64,000 nucleotides of DNA from Alcanivorax sp. 24 (lineage in GTDB: Bacteria; Pseudomonadota; Gammaproteobacteria; Pseudomonadales; Alcanivoracaceae). A program made the position numbers and the translations under genes. Every line of letters starts with the position of its first letter. The first letter of the stretch is position 1. The DNA lies in contig NZ_SNUA01000002.1 of NCBI RefSeq assembly GCF_004360225.1, positions 460,962-524,961 of the forward strand, written 5' to 3'. The notes below the pieces were generated by a model. The model was not told the origin of the DNA and did no database searches. It saw only the letters and a list, made by a program, of their open reading frames with translations. Of the stretch, positions 47,665-55,930 are shown one piece after another.

Positions 47665-49902
47665 ATGGTCACCGTACGGCGGCAGCAGCCCCTGGAAACC
47701 CCGAGCCATGACTGGCGAGCATGGCTTGAGCAGTTACAGAAGCGCACCGTGGTGCGCGATGTGGAAACCCTGGCGCAGGCCTGCGCCCGGGCCGAACAGT
47801 GCGAGCTGGCCGGCAACGCGGCCGGAGCCCACTGGCCCTACGGCAAGGGCTGTCTGACCATCGGTTTGGAAATGGCGGACATCCTCGCCGATCTCGGTGC
47901 CGATACCGAAACCCTGCCGGCGGCGGTGCTGTACCGGGCGGTCCGGGAAGGGCAGATGTCCCTGCTGGAAGTGGACAAGGAGTTTGGTGAGCGGGTAGCG
48001 CGGCTGATCGAGGGCGTGCTGCGCATGGCCGCCATCAGCACCGTGCTCAACCCCACCCGCAAGGCGGTGCTCGGCCAACAGGACGGTCAACTCGACAATG
48101 TCCGCAAGATGCTGGTGGCGCTGGTGGACGACGTGCGCGTGGCGCTGGTCAAACTGGCGGAGCGGACCGTCATCATCCGGGCGGTGAAGGAGTCGGAGCC
48201 GGAGCGTCAGCGCAAGGTGGCGCAGGAGATCTTCGACATCTACGCGCCGCTGGCCCACCGTCTCGGCGTCGGTCACCTGAAGTGGGAGCTGGAGGACCTG
48301 TCCTTCCGCTACCTGCAACCGGGGGCCTACAAGAAGATCGCCAAGCTGCTGGATGAGAAGCGGCTGGATCGCGAGCACTACATCGAAAAAGTAATCGAGG
48401 ATTTGCGCGGTCATCTGGAACGCAGCGGCATCCGTGGCGCCCAGGTGTATGGCCGGGCCAAGCACATCTACAGTATCTGGCGCAAAATGCAGAAGAAGCA
48501 CCTGGAGTTCGGCGAGGTTTATGACGTCCGCGCCGTGCGGGTGCTGGTGCCGGAGGTGCGGGACTGTTACGCCGCCCTGGGGGTGGCGCATTCGCTGTGG
48601 AAGCACGTTCCCAAGGAGTTCGACGACTACATCGCCAGTCCCAAGGACAACGGCTACCAGAGCCTGCATACGGCGGTGGTCGGTCCGGAACGCAAAATGC
48701 TGGAAGTGCAGATCCGTACCTTCGATATGCACGAGGAAGCGGAACTCGGCGTGTGCGCGCACTGGCGCTATAAGGAAGGCTCCAAGGCGCGCCGTGGGCA
48801 GAGCGACTACGAGCATCGTATCGCCTGGTTGCGCCAGGTGTTGGAATGGCAGGAAGAACTGGGCGACAACGCCAAGAGCGTGGTCGACGAGCTCAAACAT
48901 GGCCTGACCAGCGAGCGGGTTTATGTGTTCACCCCGGATGGCCATGTGGTGGATCTGGAAGCCGGCGCCACCCCGGTGGACTTTGCCTACCATATTCACA
49001 CCGAGGTAGGGCACCGTTGCCGGGGCGCCAAGGTCAACGGCCACATCGTGCCGCTCAACTACACCCTGAACACCGGCGAGCAGGTGGAAATCCTCACCGC
49101 CAAGGAAGGGGGCCCCAGCCGTGACTGGCTGACGCCGTCACTGGGCTACGTGGCCGCCTCTTCCACCCGGGCCCGGATCCAGCAGTGGTTCAAACGCCAG
49201 GACCGGGATGTGCACATCGCCCAGGGCAAGGCGATGCTGGAACGGGAGATGTCACGGCTGGCCCTGGATCGCATCGACCTCGATCTGCTGGCGCCGCAGC
49301 TCAATCTGAAAAGCGGTGACGATGTGCTGGCGTCACTGGGGGCCGGCGACCTGCGCCCGGGCCACGTGGTCAACCAGGCCCAGGCGTTGTCGCCGGACAA
49401 TCCGCAGCAGGAACTGGCGTTCGTACCGGCCCGTCCGCGTGCTTCGGAGTCCGGAGATATCACCATCCACGGGGTCGGCAATCTGCTCACGCAGATGGCC
49501 AAATGCTGTCAGCCGGTGCCGGGTGATCCGGTGATGGGCTTCATCACCCAGGGCCGTGGTGTCACCGTGCACCGGGCGGACTGCCCGAACCTGCTGGCGA
49601 TGCAGGGGGAGGATCCGAACCGGGTGATCGAAGTCAGCTGGGGCGAGGCGGATCGGATCTTCTATCCGGTGGACGTGTTCCTGCGCGCCTGGGACCGCCA
49701 GGGGCTGTTGCGCGACGTGATCGCGGTGCTGTCCAATGAAAAGGTCAATGTCACCGCGGTGCATACCCAGTCCCACACCGAGGACAACACCGCCACCATG
49801 CTGCTGACCCTGGAGATTGCCTCGCTGGGCAACCTGGGCAAGGTGCTGGCCAAGCTGGACCAGCTCAAAGGGGTGCTGGAAGTGCGGCGCTATAAGAAGT
49901 GA
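47665..49902 (+). CDS. relA: (p)ppGpp synthetase RelA
   Basis: A 745-aa stringent-response enzyme that makes (p)ppGpp on stalled ribosomes. The N-terminal HD-like hydrolase domain is degenerate (AAVLYRAVREGQMSL where SpoT has HDxxED), as is normal for RelA. The synthetase domain has ASPKDNGYQSLHTAVVG and YDVRAVRVLVPEVRDCYAAL, then TGS (YVFTPDGHVVDLEAGATPVD), a CCQPVPGDPVMGF segment and a C-terminal ACT domain. ACGGAGGTATTCC precedes ATG 47665. Confidence 0.95.
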   Translation: MVTVRRQQPLETPSHDWRAWLEQLQKRTVVRDVETLAQACARAEQCELAGNAAGAHWPYGKGCLTIGLEMADILADLGADTETLPAAVLYRAVREGQMSLLEVDKEFGERVARLIEGVLRMAAISTVLNPTRKAVLGQQDGQLDNVRKMLVALVDDVRVALVKLAERTVIIRAVKESEPERQRKVAQEIFDIYAPLAHRLGVGHLKWELEDLSFRYLQPGAYKKIAKLLDEKRLDREHYIEKVIEDLRGHLERSGIRGAQVYGRAKHIYSIWRKMQKKHLEFGEVYDVRAVRVLVPEVRDCYAALGVAHSLWKHVPKEFDDYIASPKDNGYQSLHTAVVGPERKMLEVQIRTFDMHEEAELGVCAHWRYKEGSKARRGQSDYEHRIAWLRQVLEWQEELGDNAKSVVDELKHGLTSERVYVFTPDGHVVDLEAGATPVDFAYHIHTEVGHRCRGAKVNGHIVPLNYTLNTGEQVEILTAKEGGPSRDWLTPSLGYVAASSTRARIQQWFKRQDRDVHIAQGKAMLEREMSRLALDRIDLDLLAPQLNLKSGDDVLASLGAGDLRPGHVVNQAQALSPDNPQQELAFVPARPRASESGDITIHGVGNLLTQMAKCCQPVPGDPVMGFITQGRGVTVHRADCPNLLAMQGEDPNRVIEVSWGEADRIFYPVDVFLRAWDRQGLLRDVIAVLSNEKVNVTAVHTQSHTEDNTATMLLTLEIASLGNLGKVLAKLDQLKGVLEVRRYKK

Positions 49903-49977
49903 ACGGCTTGCACGACGAAACACGATAAGGCCGGTCTCCAGGCTTGGAGTGCGGCGATGTTTCACCAGGAGGTTTTC

Positions 49978-50772
49978 TTGAGCACGGACAATAACGCGAC
50001 CAGCGCCATCGCCCAACTGCTCGACATCATGGCCCGTTTACGGGATCCAGACGGCGGCTGCCCCTGGGATCTGAAACAGAACTTCGACACCATCGCGCCT
50101 TATACCATCGAGGAAGCGTTCGAGGTGGCGGAGGCCATCGCCCGGCGTGACTATGGCGAACTCAAGGAAGAACTGGGCGATCTGTTGTTGCAGGTGGTGT
50201 TTCATTCACAGATGGCCAGGGAAGCGGCGTTGTTCGACTTCGAGCAGGTGGCGCGAACCCTCAGTGAAAAAATGATTCGCCGCCATCCCCATGTGTTCGG
50301 CACCGACCCGGCCGCTGATGAGCAGGCGGTGAAGGTCAACTGGGAGGCGATCAAAGCGGAGGAGCGGCGGGCGAAAGGGCGTGAACACGACAGCGCGCTC
50401 GACGGCGTGCCGGCCGGGCTGCCGGCTCTGCAACGTGCCACCAAACTGCAAAAGAAAGCGGCTAAGGTAGGGTTCGACTGGCCCGGCCCGGCGCCGGTGC
50501 GGGCCCAGGTGGAAGCGGAATGGGCGGAGCTGGATCAGGCCCTGGACGGCGATCATATCGACGCCGTGGAGGATGAGTTCGGCGATGTGCTGTTTTCCCT
50601 GATCAACCTGGCTCGCCATCTGAAACTGGATCCGGAACAGGCGCTCCGTCGCGCCAACGCCAAGTTCGAACGTCGTTTCCGTTACATGGAAACCGCCAGT
50701 CCGTCCTCCCTGGACGGGCTGAGTACTGACCAGTTGGAACAACTCTGGCGCCAGGCCAAGGACCAGGAGTAA
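49978..50772 (+). CDS. mazG: Nucleoside triphosphate pyrophosphohydrolase MazG
   Basis: A 264-aa all-alpha NTP pyrophosphatase with tandem MazG domains. The N-terminal domain shows LRDPDGGCPWDLKQNFDTIA and the metal-binding pattern EEAFEVAEAI plus GELKEELGDLLLQVVFHSQM. The second domain includes KVGFDWPGPAPV and ELDQAL onward to EDEFGDVLFSLINLARHL. TTG at 49978 is the preferred start: AGGAGG lies at 49967-49972, 5 nt before it. An in-frame ATG at 49957 has no such site. It lies next to relA, as in E. coli. Confidence 0.92.
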   Translation: MSTDNNATSAIAQLLDIMARLRDPDGGCPWDLKQNFDTIAPYTIEEAFEVAEAIARRDYGELKEELGDLLLQVVFHSQMAREAALFDFEQVARTLSEKMIRRHPHVFGTDPAADEQAVKVNWEAIKAEERRAKGREHDSALDGVPAGLPALQRATKLQKKAAKVGFDWPGPAPVRAQVEAEWAELDQALDGDHIDAVEDEFGDVLFSLINLARHLKLDPEQALRRANAKFERRFRYMETASPSSLDGLSTDQLEQLWRQAKDQE

Positions 50773-50989
50773 TTCCCTCGGCGCCGCTAATGGCGGTGCC
50801 CCGGGGACATCGTCATTTGTCTGTCACGTCCCACCTCCCGATCGTGAAATAAAAACTTCACATAAAAGCAACTTTTCCGTCATTCGCTCTCCCCATACTC
50901 CGCCCCCAAGCAACCAGGATGTTCGCGCGGCTTCCGCTCGACGTCTTCCGTGCTGTTTTTAACTTGCCTGATTGATAGGAGATGCTGCG

Positions 50990-51994
50990 ATGAAAAAGAA
51001 TTTGCTCGCGATCGCTGTGGGGGCGGCCGTCGCTCTGCCTGGCCTGGCCCTGGCGGACGGTCCTACCGTCTACGGTAAAGTGAACATTTCACTGGAAAAC
51101 CAGGAAAATGAAATCGGTCAGACCGGGAGCGTGGACGACGACTGGTCCTTGAACAGCAACGCTTCCCGTATTGGTATCAAAGGCGACTTCGACCTGGACT
51201 TCGCGGGTCTGAAGGCGATCTACCAGGCGGAATACCAAATCTCCGTTGACGGCGATGATGACGAGTTCAGCCAACGTAACATCTTCGGTGGTCTGGCTGG
51301 CGACTTCGGTGTGCTGAAAGCGGGTAAGTTCGACACCCCGACCAAAGTGGCCCAGGGTAAAGTGGATCAGTTCAACGATCTGCAGGGCGATATCAAAAAC
51401 ATCATGGCCGGCGAAAACCGCGCCGGAAACATCATCCAGTACAGCACCCCGACTCTGGGTGAGATGGTCACCATCCACGGTGCTTTCATCCCGGGTGAAG
51501 GCGAGGATCTGGACGGTGACGGCCAGGAGGAAAACGATCTGGCGGATTCCTACTCCGTCGCGATCGTCGCGGAAAAAGGCATCTTCTACGGTGCCCTTTC
51601 TCACGACGCCGACATCGAAGACGAACTGGTTGTCGACGGCACAGGTGGCACCACCCTGGACATCACCCGCGCCGCGGTAATGCTGAAACCGGGTAACGTG
51701 GAACTGGGCGCTCTGTACCAGATCGCCGAAGAATCTGAAGCCGACGGCGAAGACCAGTCCTTCCTGGTTAGCGGTGCCTACAAGATCGATCGCTGGAAGC
51801 TGAAAGCCCAGTACGGCATGACCCAGGGTGACAAGAGCGACGACGAAGCCACTCTGATGGCGCTCGGTGCCGACTACAAACTGGCCAAGGCCTCCAAGGT
51901 TTACGCCTACTTCTCCCAAGTGTCCTACGAACCGGATGCCGGTGATGACCGTGACGATACCACCTTCGGTGTTGGCATGGAGCACAAGTTCTAA
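50990..51994 (+). CDS. Outer-membrane porin
   Basis: A 334-aa general porin. The signal peptide is MKKNLLAIAVGAAVALPGLA with cleavage after LALA; the mature protein is a beta-barrel sequence ending in MEHKF, where the C-terminal Phe is the usual OMP assembly signal. Loops are strongly acidic; one near residue 172 reads GEDLDGDGQEEND, an EF-hand-like calcium loop. TAGGAGATGCTGCG precedes ATG 50990. A strong terminator follows at 52061. The second porin downstream is a divergent paralogue. Confidence 0.92.
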   Translation: MKKNLLAIAVGAAVALPGLALADGPTVYGKVNISLENQENEIGQTGSVDDDWSLNSNASRIGIKGDFDLDFAGLKAIYQAEYQISVDGDDDEFSQRNIFGGLAGDFGVLKAGKFDTPTKVAQGKVDQFNDLQGDIKNIMAGENRAGNIIQYSTPTLGEMVTIHGAFIPGEGEDLDGDGQEENDLADSYSVAIVAEKGIFYGALSHDADIEDELVVDGTGGTTLDITRAAVMLKPGNVELGALYQIAEESEADGEDQSFLVSGAYKIDRWKLKAQYGMTQGDKSDDEATLMALGADYKLAKASKVYAYFSQVSYEPDAGDDRDDTTFGVGMEHKF

Positions 51995-52060
51995 AGAAAA
52001 CGGATCGGGGCCCTGAACGGGCCCGCGTCCTGAAGTTTCCTCGAAGCAAGTGACAGCCTT

Positions 52061-52087
52061 GCCCGCCTTCCTGGCGGGCTTTTTTTA
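52061..52087 (+). terminator. Rho-independent terminator after first porin
   Basis: GCCCGCC and GGCGGGC form a 7-bp GC stem with a 5-nt loop, followed by T7. It is 67 bp past the porin stop. Confidence 0.9.
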
Positions 52088-52092
52088 TTTGA

Positions 52093-52229
52093 CGCATACA
52101 CGCAACACGCCCAACCCATGGCTCGCTTGCGCAGCCTTGCGGACATGAAGGTAAACCAATTCGCTGGCAAGCCAGCTTCCCACGGAGGGGCCCCGGAGCC
52201 GCCGTGGGAAGCTGGCTTGCCAGCGAATC
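52093..52229. repeat. Class C fragment and REP-like palindrome
   Basis: TACACGCAACACGCCC at about 52096-52111 is a class C fragment. It is followed by a class A palindrome at 52159-52229 (AATTCGCTGGCAAGCCAGCT and GCTGGCTTGCCAGCGAAT). Confidence 0.75.
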
Positions 52230-52359
52230 AGTATGCTTGCCAGTTGTGAGACAGCAGCGATCCACGGACCGCGATACGGTTCGTTGACCCCATTCATTGG
52301 TCCTGTCATTAAATCGTCATATAGTGTGCTCCCATTTTTTATGTGAGGGAGCTGGGATC

Positions 52360-53442
52360 ATGAACACCGTACACCGCAAGCTTGTTCCGGCATTGCTGGT
52401 TTTCCTGCCGGCGTCGACGCTGGCCGCGCCGCAGTTTTATGGCCGCATCGATATCGCGCTGGAAGGCACCGACGACTATCCGACCCGTTCTTTGTCCTCG
52501 GCGCTCAACGACATGAGCAGCGGCGATTCGCCGCTACGTGATGGCTGGTTCGTGGAAGCCTACAACTCCTATCTGGGCGTGCGTGATGAGGTGCCCCTGG
52601 ATGTGGGCGGTCTGTCACTGATCTATCAATTCGAAGCCGGCTACGACGTCGACGGCGACAGCAGTGACACTTTCACTACCCGCAACAGCTACATTGGTCT
52701 GGCCACACCCTGGGGCCGGATTTTCGCCGGTCGCTACGACAGCCTGGTGAAGCAGGCGGAAGGCAAGCTGGACCAATTCAACAATACCGGTGCCGACATG
52801 CAGACGGTGTTCACCAGTCAGTACCGCAACGACAACACCTTGAACTGGGTCAGCCCGAAGCTGGGCAATCTGGTATTGAAAGCGCAGATCGCGCCGGGTG
52901 AGCAGGACGACCTGGGCACGCCTCCCTACGATGAGACCAAGGACGGGCTGGCCGACATCCATGCGGTATCCGCCATCTGGAACAGCGATGCTCTGTACGC
53001 GGCGCTGGCCTACGAACATGGCTACACCGAGCGAGCGCTACCGGCGCCGGTGAGCCTGAATGTGCCCGCCGACCGGGATGTGCTGCGCGGGGCCTTGGGG
53101 ATGCGGGTAGGTAACCTGTCCCTGGGCGCGATCGTTGAGGAACTGCGTCTGGATCCGGATTATCCCGGTGCCAGCCGTCTCGACGGCACTTCCTATTTGC
53201 TCAGCGCCGGTCTGGCCATGAGTCCGCGTCTGACCCTCAAGGCGCAGGGTGGCCGCTTCGACAGTGACGATCTGGGGTACACCCTGACCACCGGCACCGT
53301 CGGCGCGGACTACAAACTGGGTGCCCAGACCACGGCCTATACGCTGCTGTCGGTGTCCGACGCGGACGTGGACGACAGCGCCGCCGGTTATGACGATGGT
53401 AAAGGCGGGCTGGTGTCAGTAGGGTTGGCGCACAAGTTCTGA
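52360..53442 (+). CDS. Outer-membrane porin, second copy
   Basis: A 360-aa porin paralogous to its neighbour. The signal peptide (MNTVHRKLVPALLVFLPAST, cleavage near LAA) leads into QFYGRIDIALEG, the first strand. The KLDQFNNTGADMQ constriction-loop segment parallels KVDQFNDLQGDIK in the first porin. The C-terminus SVGLAHKF ends in Phe. GAGGGAGCTGGGATC precedes ATG 52360. Divergence from the first copy is large, so it is an old duplication or a separate acquisition rather than a recent one. Confidence 0.9.
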   Translation: MNTVHRKLVPALLVFLPASTLAAPQFYGRIDIALEGTDDYPTRSLSSALNDMSSGDSPLRDGWFVEAYNSYLGVRDEVPLDVGGLSLIYQFEAGYDVDGDSSDTFTTRNSYIGLATPWGRIFAGRYDSLVKQAEGKLDQFNNTGADMQTVFTSQYRNDNTLNWVSPKLGNLVLKAQIAPGEQDDLGTPPYDETKDGLADIHAVSAIWNSDALYAALAYEHGYTERALPAPVSLNVPADRDVLRGALGMRVGNLSLGAIVEELRLDPDYPGASRLDGTSYLLSAGLAMSPRLTLKAQGGRFDSDDLGYTLTTGTVGADYKLGAQTTAYTLLSVSDADVDDSAAGYDDGKGGLVSVGLAHKF

Positions 53443-53451
53443 TACGCACCG

Positions 53452-53521
53452 TATTCGCTGCCAAGGCAGTTCCCACAGCGACTTCGTGGCCCGTCTGTGG
53501 GAAGCTGGCTTGCCAGCGAAT
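53452..53521. repeat. REP-like palindrome (class A)
   Basis: TATTCGCTGCCAAGGCAGTT and GAAGCTGGCTTGCCAGCGAA are imperfect inverted arms lying between the convergent second porin and fabB. Confidence 0.78.
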
Positions 53522-53573
53522 TGGTTTGCCTTCATGGCCGCAAGGCCACCAAGGGTTTGGCGACCGCTTCTGA

Positions 53574-54791
53574 TCAGCCCTGCCAGCGTTGCAGCGCCAG
53601 GGTGGCGTTGGTGCCACCGAAACCGAAGCTGTTGCTGATCGCCAGATCCGGGGCGCGCTCCAGCCGTTCGGTCAGGATCGGCAGGCCATCGGCTTGTTCA
53701 TCCAACTGCTGGATGTTGGCGGAAGCGGCGGTGAAGCCGTCGCGCATCATCAGCAGACAGTAGATGGCTTCCTGCACGCCGGTGGCGCCCAGGCTGTGGC
53801 CGGTCAGGCTCTTGGTGGAGCTGATGCCGGGCACGGTGCCGCCGCCGAATACCTCGCGAATCGCTTTCAACTCCGCCACGTCACCCACCGGAGTGCTGGT
53901 GCCGTGGGCGTTGATGTAATCCACCGGGCCTTCCACCGTGGACAGGGCCTGACGCATGCAGCGCGCCGCGCCTTCGCCGCTGGGCGCGACCATGTCGTAG
54001 CCGTCACTGGTGGCGCCGTAGCCCACCACTTCCGCGTAGATACGGGCGCCGCGGGCCTTGGCGTGCTCCAGCTCCTCCAACACCACCATGCCGCCGCCGC
54101 CGGCGATGACGAAGCCATCACGGCTGGCATCGTAGGCGCGGGAGGCGGTTGCCGGGGTGTCGTTGTACTTGGTGGAAAGCGCGCCCATGGCGTCGAACAG
54201 GCAGCTCAGGGTCCAGTGCTCTTCCTCGCCGCCGCCGGCGAACACCACATCCTGCTTGCCCATCTGGATTTGCTCCACGGCATTGCCGATACAGTGGGCG
54301 CTGGTGGCGCAGGCGGACGTGATGGAGTAGTTGAGGCCCTTGATCTTGAACGGCGTGGCCAGACAGGCGGAGACCGTGGACGCCATCACGCGTGGCACCA
54401 TGTACGGACCGATGCGTTTGACGCCGCGGGAGCGGGCAATGTCCGCCGCTTCCACCTGATTCTGGGAAGAGTGGCCGCCGGAGCCGGCGATCAGACCGGT
54501 GCGCTCGTTGCTGACCTGATTGTCTTCCAGGCCGGAATCGGCGATGGCCTGTTGCATGGCCACATAGGCGTAGGCCGCGGCATCGCCCATGAAGCGGCGG
54601 CTTTTGCGGTCGATCAGCGCTTCCAGATCAATGTCGGGGCTGCCGGCGATCTGGCTGCGCATGCCCTGAGCCTGATATTCCTCCTTGAAACGGATGCCGG
54701 AGCGTCCTTCGCGCAGCGCAAGAGAGACGGTATCGGTATCGTTGCCCAAACAGGAAACGATCCCCATGCCGGTAATAACGACGCGTCGCAT
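53574..54791 (-). CDS. fabB: 3-oxoacyl-ACP synthase I FabB
   Basis: A 405-aa condensing enzyme required to elongate unsaturated acyl-ACP. The catalytic Cys is in [13 protein letters not shown] near residue 162, and the two His are in [13 protein letters not shown] and [15 protein letters not shown]. The ending [12 protein letters not shown] is diagnostic. It follows fabA by about 8 bp on the same strand, the classical fabAB operon for the anaerobic unsaturated fatty acid route. Confidence 0.96.
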   Translation of the reverse strand: MRRVVITGMGIVSCLGNDTDTVSLALREGRSGIRFKEEYQAQGMRSQIAGSPDIDLEALIDRKSRRFMGDAAAYAYVAMQQAIADSGLEDNQVSNERTGLIAGSGGHSSQNQVEAADIARSRGVKRIGPYMVPRVMASTVSACLATPFKIKGLNYSITSACATSAHCIGNAVEQIQMGKQDVVFAGGGEEEHWTLSCLFDAMGALSTKYNDTPATASRAYDASRDGFVIAGGGGMVVLEELEHAKARGARIYAEVVGYGATSDGYDMVAPSGEGAARCMRQALSTVEGPVDYINAHGTSTPVGDVAELKAIREVFGGGTVPGISSTKSLTGHSLGATGVQEAIYCLLMMRDGFTAASANIQQLDEQADGLPILTERLERAPDLAISNSFGFGGTNATLALQRWQG

Positions 54792-54799
54792 AATGACTC

Positions 54800-55315
54800 C
54801 TAGAAACCTTCCGTCGAGGTGAACAGGCCCACACGCAGGTCGTCGGCCTGGTAAATGGGTTTACCGTCCACGGACACCACCGCATCGGCGAGACCCATGG
54901 TCAGTTTGCGGGCGATGACCCTTTTGATATTGATCTGGTAGGTCAGCTTCTTGGCGGTGGGCAGCACCTGGCCGGAGAACTTGACCTGACCCACGCCGAG
55001 GGCGCGTCCGCGACCGGGGTGGCCGAGCCAGCCCAGATAGAAGCCAAGCAACTGCCAGGTGGCGTCCAGGCCGAGACAGCCGGGCATCACCGGATCGGTT
55101 TCGAAGTGACATTGGAAGAACCACATATCCGGGTGGATATCCAGTTCGGCGACCACTTCACCGCGATCATGGGCACCGCCGGTCTCGGCAATGCGGGTGA
55201 TGCGGTCGACCATCAACATGTTGGGCAGCGGCAGACGGGCGTTGCCCGGGCCGAACAGTTCGCCATGGGCGCAGGCGAGCAGCTCGTCGCGCTGATAGGA
55301 TGATTGTCTTTCCAC
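54800..55315 (-). CDS. fabA: 3-hydroxydecanoyl-ACP dehydratase/isomerase FabA
   Basis: A 171-aa hot-dog-fold enzyme that introduces the cis double bond at the C10 stage. The catalytic His lies in [20 protein letters not shown] near residue 70, and the second active-site residue in the same helix ([13 protein letters not shown]). The GTG at 55315 gives the standard length; the frame extends farther upstream but that part does not resemble FabA. Expression is likely controlled from the tandem repeat at 55397-55428. Confidence 0.95.
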   Translation of the reverse strand: MERQSSYQRDELLACAHGELFGPGNARLPLPNMLMVDRITRIAETGGAHDRGEVVAELDIHPDMWFFQCHFETDPVMPGCLGLDATWQLLGFYLGWLGHPGRGRALGVGQVKFSGQVLPTAKKLTYQINIKRVIARKLTMGLADAVVSVDGKPIYQADDLRVGLFTSTEGF

Positions 55316-55930
55316 GTTCGTGTTACTCAAATCTCTGACTCTCCACACAGGCCAATTCGGCAATGGCATCCCAGCGGGAAAAGACCGGCGTCCATTATTG
55401 TTGAGCTAGTATGTTGTTGAGCGAGTATATGGACACCCGATGACTGTTTGACTGCAGAATTAAGACATTTTGCCATGCAGAGTCACCATACTAGCAGACC
55501 CGAAATGACCGGGACGGACGCAAGCGTCTCAAAATATGTCCAGCAACGCCGGCCTGAGCGGCCCGTCACGCCGGGTGCCGGGCTTGCATTGCGGCGGCGT
55601 TGTGCCGATCATGCGCCGGCGGCGTAAGGGCTCCACGGGGCCGGCCGCCAGTCTAATCTATTGTGGGGCAGGACCCGGTCGTCTCAAGGTGTCATCTTCG
55701 GACATTCGGTGGTGCGACTGACCGACCCGGACCCGATAAACGGATCAGCCAAAAGAATGATCCGTGACAGGGCAAGGGGGCCGATTTCAGGGAACCCTGG
55801 GGCGGCGCGGTTATCGAATCCCCTCGGTGCCGTGAAACGGCAACGTGAAACAACAACAGAGCGCGCGGCCGTTGGTTCGCGGATGGCCGTTCGGGCCGAC
55901 CCTTCCCAGGCGTGTCTCAGGAGGTAACTG
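55316..55930. other. fabA/ccmF divergent region, no gene supported
   Basis: This 615-bp gap contains the fabAB control region (including the direct repeat at 55397) and the ccmF leader with AGGAGGTAACT before its GTG. Short open frames exist but none has convincing composition or context. Confidence 0.5.
55397..55428. promoter_or_regulatory. Tandem 16-bp direct repeat upstream of fabAB
   Basis: ATTGTTGAGCTAGTAT and GTTGTTGAGCGAGTAT are adjacent 16-bp units matching at 14 positions, about 85 bp before the fabA start. A TATACT-like -10 for the minus strand overlaps the second unit. Two head-to-tail sites suggest a transcription-factor binding array. Confidence 0.5.

Noticed and set aside
47665..49902. 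relA seems to have lost its hydrolase site.
   Set aside because: Degeneration of the HD motif is normal in RelA of gammaproteobacteria; hydrolysis is done by SpoT.
55536..55927. Small frames between fabA and ccmF.
   Set aside because: They lack Shine-Dalgarno sequences, show no protein-like pattern and overlap the ccmF leader; not supported as genes.
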